DNA of 64,000 nt from NCBI RefSeq assembly GCF_017654505.1, contig NC_054555.1, forward strand, positions 6,503,335-6,567,334, written 5' to 3'. The position numbers and the translations under genes were made by a program. Position 1 is the stretch's first letter; each line of letters begins with the position of its first letter. The notes beneath the pieces are model-generated. The model saw nothing but the letters and a program-made list of their open reading frames with translations, ran no database searches and was not told the DNA's origin. Positions 24,481 to 35,996 of the stretch are shown one piece after another. The DNA comes from Polyodon spathula. Its lineage: Eukaryota > Chordata > Actinopteri > Acipenseriformes > Polyodontidae.

Positions 24481-25109
24481 AGTGCTGTTAGGTTTGGATT
24501 TTATCCAACAGCCTCTCCTCGCACCCTCACTTTGCAAGGGAAGTGGTTAACAGATGCTAAACTGCGCTAAAGACAATACTTAAACAATACAATAGTTTCA
24601 TTGCACTTCAATGGGATCACACAACTACAAAGCACTGCGTGGAAACCAATCAAATTGCAAATTAACCTCTACTCACAAACACCACTTTTATAATATTACT
24701 TAAATACAGCTAATGTTAAGAGTTGGAATGAGGCCTCAAGTAGCCGCTGGGAGAGATTTGTTAAAGGTCCTCACTCTACCTGTCCTCACTCGGACTGCCA
24801 CAGCTCAGAGTGCCCTTGGATGTGTGGCCTTTCGACAGCTGGCGCTTAGAACAGCTGGCGTTCAAAGACACTGTTTGCCAATTTATACTGTCCTGCAGGT
24901 CTAGAGCTAGTCCAGTTTACACGCTATCTAAATTCATTTCAATCAACCACAGCTCTGAACACTTTAGAAAATCAATTTCTTCAACCAGCTAATGTGGCTA
25001 CATCAGCAGCAAGCATTCAGTTGTACTTATCAAAATCACTAGTTTCTTCCGTCTGACTGCAAAACAGCTAAACACAATCCAAGCAGGTCAGTTGCTAGAA
25101 CAACTGATT
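24481..25109 (-). other. Possible L2 5' leader or flanking sequence
   Basis: This stretch is less AT-rich than the surroundings. On the minus strand it leads directly into an ATG at about 24474 (MATTKQVCTL...) ahead of the LINE ORF. It could be the LINE 5' untranslated region, but I cannot identify it by sequence. Two short plus-strand ORFs (24713-24904, 24810-24992) are unsupported. Confidence 0.3.
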
Positions 25110-25155
25110 GGGCCCTACGCAGCAAGGGGGTCCTCTGGCCATGACAACAACCAAT
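25110..25155 (+). repeat. 46-bp duplicated segment, copy 1
   Basis: GGGCCCTACGCAGCAAGGGG continuing to GACAACAACCAA matches 27621-27666 with three substitutions before the flanks diverge. Family not recognised. It lies about 150 bp upstream of the small-peptide ATG at 25303. Confidence 0.85.
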
Positions 25156-25302
25156 CACAGTTAAATGGAGGTGTTGAACTTTCATCACCTTGTGTGGTAG
25201 TACTTATGTCATTAGTATCTATGATATTTCTGTAGAGTGGCCCCGGTCCTGCTTATATAGCAGTACATGGTGATCTGTATTCTTTCATTTAAAGCAGACA
25301 TT
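25150..25302 (+). promoter_or_regulatory. Promoter-like region (CCAAT, TATA) before small ORF
   Basis: CCAATCACAG at about 25151 and TATATAG at 25254-25260 lie 152 and 49 bp upstream of the ATG at 25303. The spacing fits a transcription start near 25285 with a very short leader. Alternatively, TTCTTTCATTTAAAGCAG at 25280-25297 reads as a 3' splice site just before the ATG. Both are inference from motif spacing only. Confidence 0.25.
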
Positions 25303-25455
25303 ATGAAACTTCAGCACTGCATGGTCTTTATTGTACTAATATTATCAATAGCTTTCCCTTCGAATAATTCTGCTGAATCAGGCAGACGATATAAAAGAGA
25401 CATTATCAAATGTGTTGATTGTGAGACATTTATAACAAATCCCCACCTACAGTGA
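25303..25455 (+). CDS. Putative small secreted peptide or first coding exon
   Basis: Fifty codons from the ATG at 25303, within a longer frame beginning at 25267. I prefer the internal Met because a textbook signal peptide follows: MKLQHC, then a hydrophobic core MVFIVLILSIAFP, then a small-residue cleavage region NNSA. After it come basic residues SGRRYKR, a plausible furin or prohormone-convertase site, and then DIIKCVDC with a CxxC. The frame stops at 25453-25455. A GTGAGA at 25421 could be a splice donor, in which case this is only the first coding exon of a longer secreted protein. The CxxC start is faintly like Ly6-type domains, but I do not recognise the protein. It could also be chance. 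Confidence 0.3.
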   Translation: MKLQHCMVFIVLILSIAFPSNNSAESGRRYKRDIIKCVDCETFITNPHLQ

Positions 25456-25484
25456 ATTTGGTAACTCTTTAAATTAATTGTTTC

Positions 25485-25672
25485 TAACTACAGGGTAGCT
25501 ACACTGTAATAATGATGTAATTGTTATGTAACATGACATATAATAAAAAAAAAAGTTGCTGCTGGTGTCCTGTATTCATACTATATCTACACATGTGGTC
25601 GTGTAATTACAATGTACTTACTGTGTAACAACATGTGTGATTGCAGTGTAAATACAGTGTTGGAGACACTTA
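25485..25672. mobile_element. Diverged relative of the palindromic MITE family
   Basis: Contains GTGTAATTACAATGTACTTA, TAACAACATGTG and a terminal GGAGACACTTA. These patterns resemble the second half of the MITE at 32791-33112 but are diverged, and the final inverted repeat is incomplete. Assignment is tentative. Confidence 0.35.
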
Positions 25673-27480
25673 TAGCCAAGGGTTCTGCTGTGAACCTGTT
25701 GGTCTGAAGAGAGCAGATCTATGGCAGAGACAGTTTAGTCCAGTTCATAATCCCAGCTTCAGAACAAATGATTTAAAATAACAGAACCATGGAAATATCT
25801 AAAATCACCTCAGACACTTAAATATTTCAAATATTAAAAAAGTCTTTGTTTGTTGTATTTTGCATTTCAATAGGTTTTGACCAGAATATTTCCCCCCTAG
25901 TTGTTTCAGATCTCACAATTCTACAACCCAGCCCCCATATCTAGGTTTCTGTAACCTCTGTGAATCCCCCAGGCTACCTGATGTCATACTGCTATAAACA
26001 GCTGTTAATTCTAAAGACTACCCTCTACTTGTCGTTGTGGTTGCTGAGCTGGGAATGGTTCAGGGCTGTTTGACCAGCAATGCATCTTTTGTCATAGTGT
26101 TTAAGCTGCTCTCTGAAAACACGAGGCAGAGATTCAGTTTACATGTTTTTGATAATTAAAACGCTATTGTTCTGCACTGCTGGAGATACGGTACAAACGG
26201 CTAGATTGAGAATAGCTCACGGCTGATTGAGTTTGGCTTCGGGTCCCATCACCTTGGAGTAGAAAGTGACTGTTTAGTGGTCTGGCAAATGCTTCAGTAC
26301 AGGGTTCTGCCTGGAAGAGTAAGTTGTTATTGTTCACACAGTTGTCAGAACACACACACACATTAACTAGGCACAGCATATAAATCAGCACACACATTGT
26401 GCTGGAATCAAAGGAGGAGAGGCAATGTTCTGCATTCCAATAAATACACACATCCTGCTAAGCAGTCACTTGTTGTGGATTTCTGTGGATTGTAATCATC
26501 TATGTCCTCTTGAGGTATGTTCTGCTGCTCCTTCATGACTTCAGGCTCCAGTTCAGCAGTATTTCTAAGCTTGGGATGTCATCTTCCATGTCTTATCAGG
26601 TATTAAGTGTGTCCCATTGCATTTGTGAATGACCTGCCCGCATGAAGGATATCATTCTGATCTCAAGATTTCTGTGCAAGTACTCTCAAATGTTGAAGAT
26701 AGTATACAGTTGCAGTTTAGTAACAGTAAATAGTACTGATGTCAAATGCCTACGAGTTACAGTAGGATACTTATTGTGCTAGAAATATACGCTGCTAAAT
26801 TCAGTTTTGGACATTATATCATTCATAAAGCACTGTAGACTCAGGCCTATTTGTATACATTACAATATATCATATTTAAGGATTCAATTGTATACACAGT
26901 ACAGCATAGTGTGTATAAAGAACAATATAATATATTTACACATCTAAAACTTGTCAAGTATCTATTTACTTCATTGTTAATCAGAAAGATAATGAAAAAG
27001 GAATACGTACATAGAAGAATCACTTTTTGCACAAAGTACTGGCGACAAGAAATTATGTAAAATTCCACTTTATGTACAAAAGCTTTTCTTTTATTAAAAC
27101 TGATGTTTTTAAAGGGTTTTGCACTTAAAATAATTCAGTCTTTAAATTCTATTCTTAACTCATAAGCCCAATGATGCTGAGCAAAGTACCATCCCACACC
27201 AATCACTGAACCCAAAGCCTTCTCGATTCCAGGCAAGATGATAATCACATCAGCATCGTATTACAGTACTATGGAAAACTATACATTTTACCTGCTTGGG
27301 TTACCACTACAATAATCATTTGTTTTCCTGAAATGCAGGGTTCAAAAAAGAACAACCACTTTTTTTTACAGCTTTTGATACATTAGCCCTTGAATGATAG
27401 GCCAAAGACCTCCCTTAATTGCTTTTTTCTTGTAGTGTCTCAATTTATTTTTCAAAACCCAAAGCACACACTCTGCTGTT
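25673..27480. other. Intergenic sequence, no gene seen
   Basis: Unique AT-rich sequence. Complementary ORFs at 26847-27068 are mutual shadows, and the ORF at 26164-26451 has no domain. Confidence 0.5.
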
Positions 27481-27870
27481 TTATGATTGATGATGCTGCA
27501 AAGATGCATCAGTTCTAGTAAACAGCGAGGTGCTTTGATTAACGATGCCGGTGGAGCTCCCAGAGGAGCAGGAGAATAATATTGTTATCAGAAAACAGCT
27601 GCTGCTACTGAGAGAGACATGGGCCCTGCACAGCAAGGGGGCCCTCTGGCCATGACAACAACCAAAATAGAGAAAGGCTTCAAGCCAGAACAATGGTCCT
27701 GGCAAGCCAGGGGAAACACTGCCAGAAGGATCTATACATGCTTGGCAGGCAACATCTGCCATATCAGAACAATCTTCAGAGCTTTATTAACCAGTTCTCC
27801 TTCAGGGTCATGGTGGCCCCAAGGGCCTGGCCCAAGCTTGGGAGCGTTTCACAAACAGTACATTTGAAAT
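27481..27870. other. GC-richer block of unknown origin
   Basis: This block is GC-richer than its neighbours and contains the second copy of the 46-bp duplicated segment (27621-27666). Overlapping plus-strand ORFs (27619-27867, 27693-27935) look partly protein-like (INQFSFRVMVAPRAWPKLGS) but match no family I know. It may be an old TE coding remnant. Confidence 0.3.
27621..27666 (+). repeat. 46-bp duplicated segment, copy 2
   Basis: GGGCCCTGCACAGCAAGGGG through GACAACAACCAA pairs with 25110-25155. Same orientation, 2.5 kb apart. Confidence 0.85.
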
Positions 27871-30159
27871 ATGTGTACTGTTCCTCTGCATGGTCACGGC
27901 AGGCTCCAGGGGAAGCCATGATCCTTAGGAGTTAAGCATTGTGCAATGCTGTAGTATGGTCACCAAACTGTGCTGTGCTGTGCTTTGTAATGGAGATAAC
28001 ACATGTTATTTATCCCAAAGGTATTAGTCAATATTTTAGCACAGTCAATATCACAGACCGAACATCAATTCCAGCTCAATTTGGTGCAAATGCATTCTCT
28101 GCTTAGCAGCACTGCAGGACTAAACAACATGGATAAAAGGTTGTTCCTTTTCTGGTCAAGGATCATTGGCTTTGTGAGGCCCATGCATTCATTAAAACAT
28201 AATATTTGCATTGTTCACATTTTGTTTGCCTCCTTGTTGATGGTTGGGTGGTTATATTTTACTGTGGACCTTTGCCAGGGCTGATGAGTTGACAATCTCC
28301 AAATCTCCTTCTGCAAGGTCCATCCATGTGCTGCTTAGCATCTGTAAAACTGACAGGGGCTTGGATTTCATTTGTCATCCCCAGGACAGCACCTCCAGAC
28401 CCTGCGCTGGGGTTCTGGTAAATGGCGAATGGCCAGGTTATATCAAAGCAGGATAATATGTTCCTTTGACCTTTCTGGATCAGAGACAAGCATGTGTAAA
28501 TATAGCAGAAAGTCTTGATTATGGAAGATACCTCTAATACTCCAGTATTTAATCATCAATTCATAGAAACAATACTGTCTTGCAATTTATGAAAAACATT
28601 GGGACTGTGCCACAACCTATCAAGCCGTATTGTGTAACTGTACAATTTAAAAAAATCTCTTTAGGGAGTGCATTGCATTCTTATTGCTTAATCATGTTTA
28701 TGCACATAAAATAAACAATTATAATTTAAAAAAAGATTCATATTGGATACTGTATGAGTTATTATCCATACTGAACAGATACATGTATGATAAGTGTTTG
28801 TGTATGTGATCATTAGCTGCCACGCATTGTTACGGTCTGGGCATGATTTACTTGAAGCTGGGCTGATTGCCTCTTGTAGTAAGCTAAGGTATTCTGGGGT
28901 GTAAATTACGCCATTGCGACCGCTTTCACCGTTGTTACTACTTCCAAGTTAAGCCTGACTTAAAAATAAATTCCACACCAAGTGCACCAAAGCAAGATCA
29001 TCCCTGGCCTAGCAATGACTGCATTATGACCGAGGCGCAGCAGAGAAGGGCAATTGCCATAGTTTCACGTGCTGGTCTTCACATTCTATAAGCAAAAATG
29101 TCAAGAAAAAAACCTGCTGTCTCTATATAAAGAGAACAAGAACATTCTTAATTCTAAGCTTAACACGAAAGTGATATTTAGTCAGAAGAAGGCCGAGTTC
29201 CTTTGTTTCATATATTGAAGGTCATTCCGTATTTCAACTATAAGACGAAGGAGGTTCTGTCTTGGTAATTAATAGTGCTGATAGAGCTCAAGATCATCAA
29301 ACATATCCATGGATTACGTCTGTCCCATACGATTCTTTTGTGACGCATTGCAAGGCGGTACTGTAAATCATCAAACCAATGCTTTTCCACCCATCTCTGA
29401 CTTTTGCTAAACTAAATGTTATTTTACGATATTCAAAGCTGATTTAAAGCTTTTAAATTGAACTTTCTACCTCTATCCCCTATGTTGTTTGCCTGTCTAT
29501 GCCAACCTTACACCTACCCTCTAGCAGACGTACAGTTGTGACCAATTTACAACCTGAATAAGTCTTATGCCTGCTTGGTACACTCCACCCCGGTGCACTT
29601 TATTGCATTGTTTGTTTTACATGTAGGTGTCTATAGTGGTTATAAAATTCAAATATCTTGTCTTTCACATCATCGTCTATTAAACTGGAACATAAAAGCA
29701 CATGATGCTTGTTTATCATTATAAAGCTTGAAGGTTGAAGAATGACTAAACATGTAACAGAAAATCATTGCATTGCATCCTCCAACAGAATCCAGAGACA
29801 TATGGGAGAAAGTTCTTTGTATTGGGGGATGGGGGGGTGTATTTGCTGTTGCCTGTAGCTACCAAAATGTTTTTTTTTTAAATCACTAACATTGTATTTT
29901 TGGTAAACCATCTGCCTTTCCCAGACTCTGTGAATCTGTTGTATTCAACACCAGATGATATTATTTTTGTGAGGGATGAACATTTGTAAAAACTCAACAT
30001 ATCTGCAAGACGATCGTGAAGGACAATATAGTCTGTTTCACAGAACCATCACATATTCCAGCTCAATTTGGTGCAGTATCTATCTATCTTGGCCCAACCA
30101 GGAACCAGCAAAATAGTATCATAGTTATGCCCTGTCAGGGTCAACCATTCAATATTAAT
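27871..30159. other. Intergenic sequence with one candidate conserved block
   Basis: No gene seen. A 20-bp exact repeat, TTCCAGCTCAATTTGGTGCA, occurs at 28069-28088 and 30056-30075. Similarity extends back to a shared TCACAGA (28051 and 30038). The block at about 28830-29080 is moderately complex (GTGTAAATTACGCCATTGCG) and is a weak conserved-element candidate. Confidence 0.45.
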
Positions 30160-30464
30160 TGTGGTAGCTAGGAAATTATACCAGTAGGATTTTCAGTTAA
30201 GAAATACAATGATTTTTCTCTTTTTATTAAAACTAAAAGAAAGTACAATTATTTGACAAATTGTGATCTGGTAGCAACAGCAGTGAGACTCAGAGACCAG
30301 AAAGCTCCAGTTACACAAAAAAACACAGCACAACAAACCACACACACAGCACTTTTACCATCACTATTCTAAACTAACACCTGTGATCACCCTTTTTATA
30401 CACCTATCGCTTAATTAATCATTGAATCATTTATTCCATTTTTGGCTCCAGCTACATTCCCACA
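30160..30464 (-). mobile_element. Probable solo LTR
   Basis: On the minus strand the segment begins TGTGGGAATG and ends GCTACCACA, giving TG...CA termini with a 5-bp inverted terminus (TGTGG/CCACA). Inside, a TATAAAAA box lies at about 30393-30400 and an AATAAA polyadenylation signal at 30223-30228, about 165 bp downstream. This is the normal U3-R-U5 order of an LTR. The flanking 5-bp sequences (AAACA and ATTAA on the minus strand) do not match, so the target duplication is lost or one boundary is wrong. No internal retrotransposon genes are adjacent. Confidence 0.5.
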
Positions 30465-31942
30465 TGTTTTTTTCAGGGGGAAACTGCTTATTCTAATGAA
30501 TGTTTTTGGTTATGGATTATGTTTTTCTGGTGTTGAATTTAAAGAAGTTCACAGTACTTTCTTGAACTTAATTTGTTTCAGTTACAGCTTGATGCTTACT
30601 ACTCTTACAGACTGCAGATTAATAGTGACTTTCTAACCGTACGCTCAATCTACATCCAACAATGTTCATGAAAGATTGGATTCAATGCCTTCAAATTTTA
30701 AAGTATAGAATTTACCCTTAATTTAGATAACCTGTATGTAATAAATCTCTGTCTTGCAGCTGATGAGTTAATAATATGGACATCAGCATACTTACCTCTT
30801 ACAGAGCTTGTTCTTCAGTTGAATTGTAAGATGTTTGTCTTTGACCCATGTGGCCTGCGGTTAGTGTTCAACCCTTGCCTTTCCATTCAATTCAATGGGC
30901 TAATATGCCAGTTCATTAGATGTATATGCGAAATGAGTAGAATTGAACTGAAAACAAAAAGAAAAAAAAACAGAATGAGGCATAAAAGCTGAAATGTTAA
31001 CTTGAGTGATGTCTTGACGTTCAAACTGTTATGTCAAGACCATAAGATAAATGATATTGCAATCTATAATTGTTTTCCATGTTCTCAGTGAGCCACTGTA
31101 CTGTAGTTTAACATAACTGCAAAAGCATTGTGTCACAATGGCAGCTTGTACCGCTTCAATTTACCTGCGAAGGACAATTGTGTGTGTAAAATACAAGTAC
31201 TTGTGTATGTGAAATAGACCTCCAAACAGACACATGAGTTGCAATTCAAATGTTGTATTCAGATTTCAGCAGGAGGGTTTATTAAATTGAAAAAATAAAA
31301 ATCTAATACCCACAATAATAACCACACGAGTCATGCACCCAGCTCCCAGGTACATTTCACACCTACAGGATTCTTCAGTTTACAATCTCATTTTACTAGA
31401 ATTAAATTAACTATTTGTTAACCATCTAAACTTGCTTCTTCTCTTTTTTGCCTCATAAAGGAAGGCATGTTTGCAAATATGCAAGCTAACCAGAGTGACA
31501 GATAGCAAGCTCCTCTCAAGCTACTAACAAGCCTACCTCATGCCAATACTGTGTTTAACATTAGTCTGCAGGCAATACTAAACAGCACAGGACTGATCTG
31601 AATCACATCTGGAACAAATGGAGCTCAGGTTTACATGATCAAGTTGCAAGGGTTTTTCTAAATGTATTTATTAGGAATAATAGAATGTCTTCACAGCTCA
31701 ACAAGAGCCATCTGCTGCCAAACGCCTGTCAGTGGCAGGAGTTGATAGCAAGCCCGGTCACATGATCAACCCTAGCGAATCAGGGGAGTGATGATGCAAT
31801 GCTCAAGAGCTCTGTGTTGGTTCTGCGCAGTATCTTGTTTTCTTGATAATCAAATCTGTTTAACAGACAACTATGAAGCTATGAAGCTGGGGGGGGAGGG
31901 GGTTAAGGGCATGAATAAATATTGATTGAAACTATTTCGTAA

Positions 31943-31948
<6 letters not shown>
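30465..31948. other. Intergenic sequence, no gene seen
   Basis: Unique AT-rich sequence with no recognisable coding potential or repeat family. Confidence 0.5.

Positions 31949-31999
<51 letters not shown>
31949..31999. repeat. (AT)n microsatellite
   Basis: About 25 AT units. Confidence 0.97.
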
Positions 32000-32002
<3 letters not shown>

Positions 32003-32790
32003 ATTGTTAAGTCATAAAAATCTATTTGTCTTGTCATTGAGCCAAATTTAAGAAAGACAGGATGAGTATACTAGCAAGTAGGAGGTGAAATGAAGTGCCA
32101 AGTAAACACAGAACAACTCAAATGAAAAACAAAGCAACGTTAGAATAGCCGTAGAAAAATAGACCCACTTGTTTTGTTTTGTTTTGTTTTTTTTTTCTTT
32201 CCTAGAGAAAGGTGTACTTAATTAAAGACAGACACTCTTTCACAAGAAAAATCAGATGTCGGTTGAATGGTGAGTCTCCCTGACAATGCATGCTAACAGA
32301 AATGTGAATGCAAGGGTAATGCTTGTCATCTTCTGACAGCTTTAAATGGCCTTTTAGTTCAGTGAGCATAGCTGTCATAAAAAAATAAAAAAAATAAAAA
32401 AATAAAACATTTCAAATGCATATGCAGACAGCTGAAACATCTGTGCACATCATTATCTGCAAATTGTGTAAGTATCACCACCAAGGCATTTCAGTATAAG
32501 GACTTTCATTAGTAATTTTTTCTCCTTGCCTCCAGCCTTAAAACAAAGAGCTGTCAAGAGAACAACACTTGTCATGCCAGAAGTGAGGATTTTTGTTGCC
32601 AATCACCAAGGTGCTACATTTGTACATATTACTGCGACCTGGTGAGCGCACTAAACATCTGCAACAGATGTTTGTTGAGACTACAAAACAGATGTTCTTT
32701 CATGGGTTCTGTTTGTTTGTTTGTCTTTTAAATGTGTGTTACAAGTGATAATGAAGGTGTAGGGACAACCAATTATATTAAACAAGGTGT
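32000..32790. other. Intergenic sequence, no gene seen
   Basis: Unique sequence with a TTTTG-rich run near 32170-32190 and an A-rich run at about 32378-32407. Confidence 0.5.
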
Positions 32791-33112
32791 GGTAACACTT
32801 TACATTAAGTGTCTCTAATTGCTGTCTATGTACATAGTAGTTACTTACTAAATACATAATTACAATGTTATTATGCATAGTTACAATATACTTAATGTGT
32901 CAATCTTTCTGCATGTTATGTGTACGTACATAATTGTATCAGAAAGGGGTTAGGGTTAAGGATAGGGTTGTATAGTACAAAACTAATTACACATTAAATA
33001 CATTGTAACTATGCATAATAACATTGTAATTGTGTGGAAGTACACGTGTATTTACTAAGTAACTACTATGCAAATACACAGTAATGTAAGACAATTAATA
33101 TAAAGTGTTACT
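32791..33112. mobile_element. Complete palindromic MITE with 8-bp target duplication
   Basis: The 322-bp element starts GGTAACACTTTACATTAAGT and ends ATATAAAGTGTTACT, with inverted ends. Its two halves are imperfect inverted repeats (TTACAATGTTATTATGCATA against TATGCATAATAACATTGTAA). The centre holds a GGGTTAGGGTTAAGG stretch. CAAGGTGT flanks it on both sides (32783-32790 and 33113-33120), an 8-bp duplication typical of hAT-superfamily insertions. No coding sequence. Fragments of the same family occur at 935, 47311 and 54714. Confidence 0.9.
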
Positions 33113-33120
33113 CAAGGTGT

Positions 33121-35961
33121 AACTAGCGTAACTATAGTACAGACCATGTCATGTTTTGTAAGAGTGGGGGAGTTTCAAATTAAATTAAAGTATCCAGGAC
33201 TGGCACAAAATATATTTTTGCACTTTTTTTTTCTTTTAATTATTAGTTTTGCTAAACCTTGTCAAGAGCTTTACCTCAAAGTGTCAGAGTGCAACCCGTC
33301 ACGAAGCAAACATGCCAGCTATGAAACCATTAAATGTTGTCCTCCGAAATGAGTGGTTCCCTTTATAAAGGTGAACAAGGAGAAAATTCAATATCAGTGT
33401 AACTCAGTTACAACTGTAAATGAAACCATGTTGCCTCAGAGCCTGGTTTTAGTATTAGTATTTTAACTTCCGAATTCATTCGATCTGAAAATATTTCTAA
33501 AAACTTTTGTCAGAAGAGAAACAATTCAGTTTAGCTCCCAAGTGGACTGGTCAAAACCAACACTAAATTAAAAATGACTGGGAGTGTTTTTATTTTTTAT
33601 TTTTACTGAGAACAGGCATGGGACTTGCCTTGAAAGGAGATTCAATCACAGGCACTTCAATGAAAGAATGCCTGTCGCTATGTCAGCTTACTGAAACCTA
33701 TCTGTTTGACGATGTAGCGTCTGCAGCTGTTTAAAAAGCTTCATATTTAAATCACAGTTTGGGGCGAACAGCAGTTATATTTAGGGTTCCCTGTTTACAG
33801 CATCTTGGGCATTTGAAAAGTTAAGAAGATTAAAAAACATAACTTCAGACTTTGTCGTGCAAATTTGAGATCTACTTTATTATGCAGCATGTAGTAAAGG
33901 CCCCCTCAGTTACATATAATCCAAATAATCAAAACTATATATTTTCTCATGGAAATGTCAAACAGCTAATTATGACTTGTAGTACAAAAATTTAAGGCAT
34001 GTTTGAACTTTAAGACTAGGAAATAAAACTCAATAAAAAAAAAAAAATAAAGTCAACCTGGTACGTCACACTCTGTGATCAGACATTTATAAGCGTGGCC
34101 AGGAAGCATAGGGTATATACAGAAGGCACTTAAATGGATGTCCCAGATTCACAAGACCACTTCCTGGTGACAAATGCTTTGAGGACTCTCAGCACCAATG
34201 AATGAAATTTACTGACAACTTCACTAGACTGCAAAGGGTCGTGTTTATTCATAGACATAAAGCTCTGCAACACCAATTTGGGAGCCAAACAACCTGATTT
34301 TGTTCTTCCACTCACAAACAGATACAGCCACATGTGTTGGAGAGGTCCCAGCTGTTGGTCTGTGACAATGTGGCCACACATCATGTTCTCTAACAAAGAA
34401 CCCAGCTTGACTGCAAAGATTGATGCAAGCTCTAACGTATTTTATACCTTTATCCCCAAACAAGAATCTTACTCTTTGATGTTTTATGCACAGTGGGCTG
34501 GAGTGTTTTTTTTCAGATGTGGTACCAGTATTAATAAGCCATGGTATCTAAAATGTTTTTATATGATTAGCATATGTTTTGTAGGTCCAGTAATTCATGC
34601 CCACTTTTCCAGCTGCAAAAGGACCACCACAATTGTGAGGTTTCACTTGTACAGTAAATGCTGGCTACACTGCAGCTTTCTTGCAAAACACAAATCTTGC
34701 AAGAGCAGTTAATACTATAGCATCTAAAAATACATTCATCTTCAATGCACGTAGGCTATAAATTGAACGCTTCAGAACTTTGTTTTCACAGGAAACACTC
34801 TGCGGGTGTGTTATAAGATCTGTTCTTTAGCCTGTCACCACATTATATTTCAGGCTTTTTTTTTCCCTGACAAAAGTGTGCTGTCCTGTTACATTGCAGA
34901 AGTGCATTTACAGCTAAAATTACAAAAGTGGCTCATTATGTTTATCAAGGTAGCAAAAAGCTGCAGTTTGTTACAGCTGTCATGGAACTGCGCTGTCTGG
35001 TGTTCCAGTCTGCCAGACTAGCACTGGAACAGAAATTTGTAAAGCATGAATAGACCTTTCACCTGGTTATTGCAAAAAAACACTTAAATAGAACAAAGGA
35101 CATTATGGGCTAAATTCTTGAAGGCATTAACTCTAAATTTCCATGAGCACAAATTTCAGAAAGGAGAAACGCACCCAAAACCAGAAGTAAACAACAACTC
35201 AGACTTTTAATTTCATTTTGTTACTAGTCTTGTTTACTGTTAATTTTGGAACAATAAATGCCTTTTTTATAATTTAGAAAAAAAAAATATGCTCATGGTG
35301 ATTTGGAGTAAATAGCTTTGAGAATCTAGCCCTCTGTTTTTAATTGTTTGTTTCACACTTACATTGGGCCATCCATTATAGTATGCCTTAATAACGATCT
35401 AGTAAATAAAGATATAGTCTACCAAATCAATACAATTCTGTCTGATTAATAACAACATCAACAATAATAACGTTAATAATAATTCTACTTCTACAGTTTA
35501 CCAATATATTTGAAATAATAAATGCAAATTTCACTGTGCTCTATCATTCTACACTATAATTTAATCAGTTTATTTTGATTTAGAGTGAATAGGCACTGAG
35601 AATAAACATGACTTCAGGAGTCATTTTTCTTCACCTTTAATTGTTGGGCCTGTTTTGAAATCCCGGAAAGCCAGTTACTGGATATCTTTTTAACTAGGTT
35701 GTCTTTTTTCTCTCTAACCTTTGTTACTTCAAAAGGCCATTGATTTTGTGCTACCAGCATCCTACTGATGAGAAAAGCTGATTAGCATATATTAGCTGCC
35801 ACAAAACCACTGCTGGAACTTTACCACTTGTTAACGTCAAGGGACTTCTCCTAATTCCCACTGGAAAACACTGATTAATATCAAAGGGGCTGTAGCACAA
35901 ACCTCAAGGCTACCTCCAGAAAGGCAGAGATGCCTTGAGCCACAAACCATATAAAATAATT

Positions 35962-35962
<1 letters not shown>
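33121..35962. other. Intergenic sequence, no gene seen
   Basis: About 2.8 kb of unique sequence. The 144-codon plus ORF at 34278-34712 is long for chance. Its composition (many Cys, Ser, Phe) and lack of any motif do not support a gene, and the opposite strand is also open. A-runs at about 34037-34049. Confidence 0.4.

Positions 35963-35996
<34 letters not shown>
35963..35996. repeat. (C)34 homopolymer
   Basis: Thirty-four consecutive C. Length is uncertain for technical reasons. Confidence 0.95.

Noticed and set aside
26851..27068. Two complementary ORFs covering the same stretch
   Set aside because: Mutual shadows in AT-rich DNA with no motif.
34278..34463. Complementary open frames at 34245-34463 as an antisense gene
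   Set aside because: Mutual shadows with no independent support.
34278..34712. 144-codon plus-strand ORF as a gene
   Set aside because: No domain, signal peptide or splice context. Composition is like translated non-coding DNA, and the opposite strand is also open.
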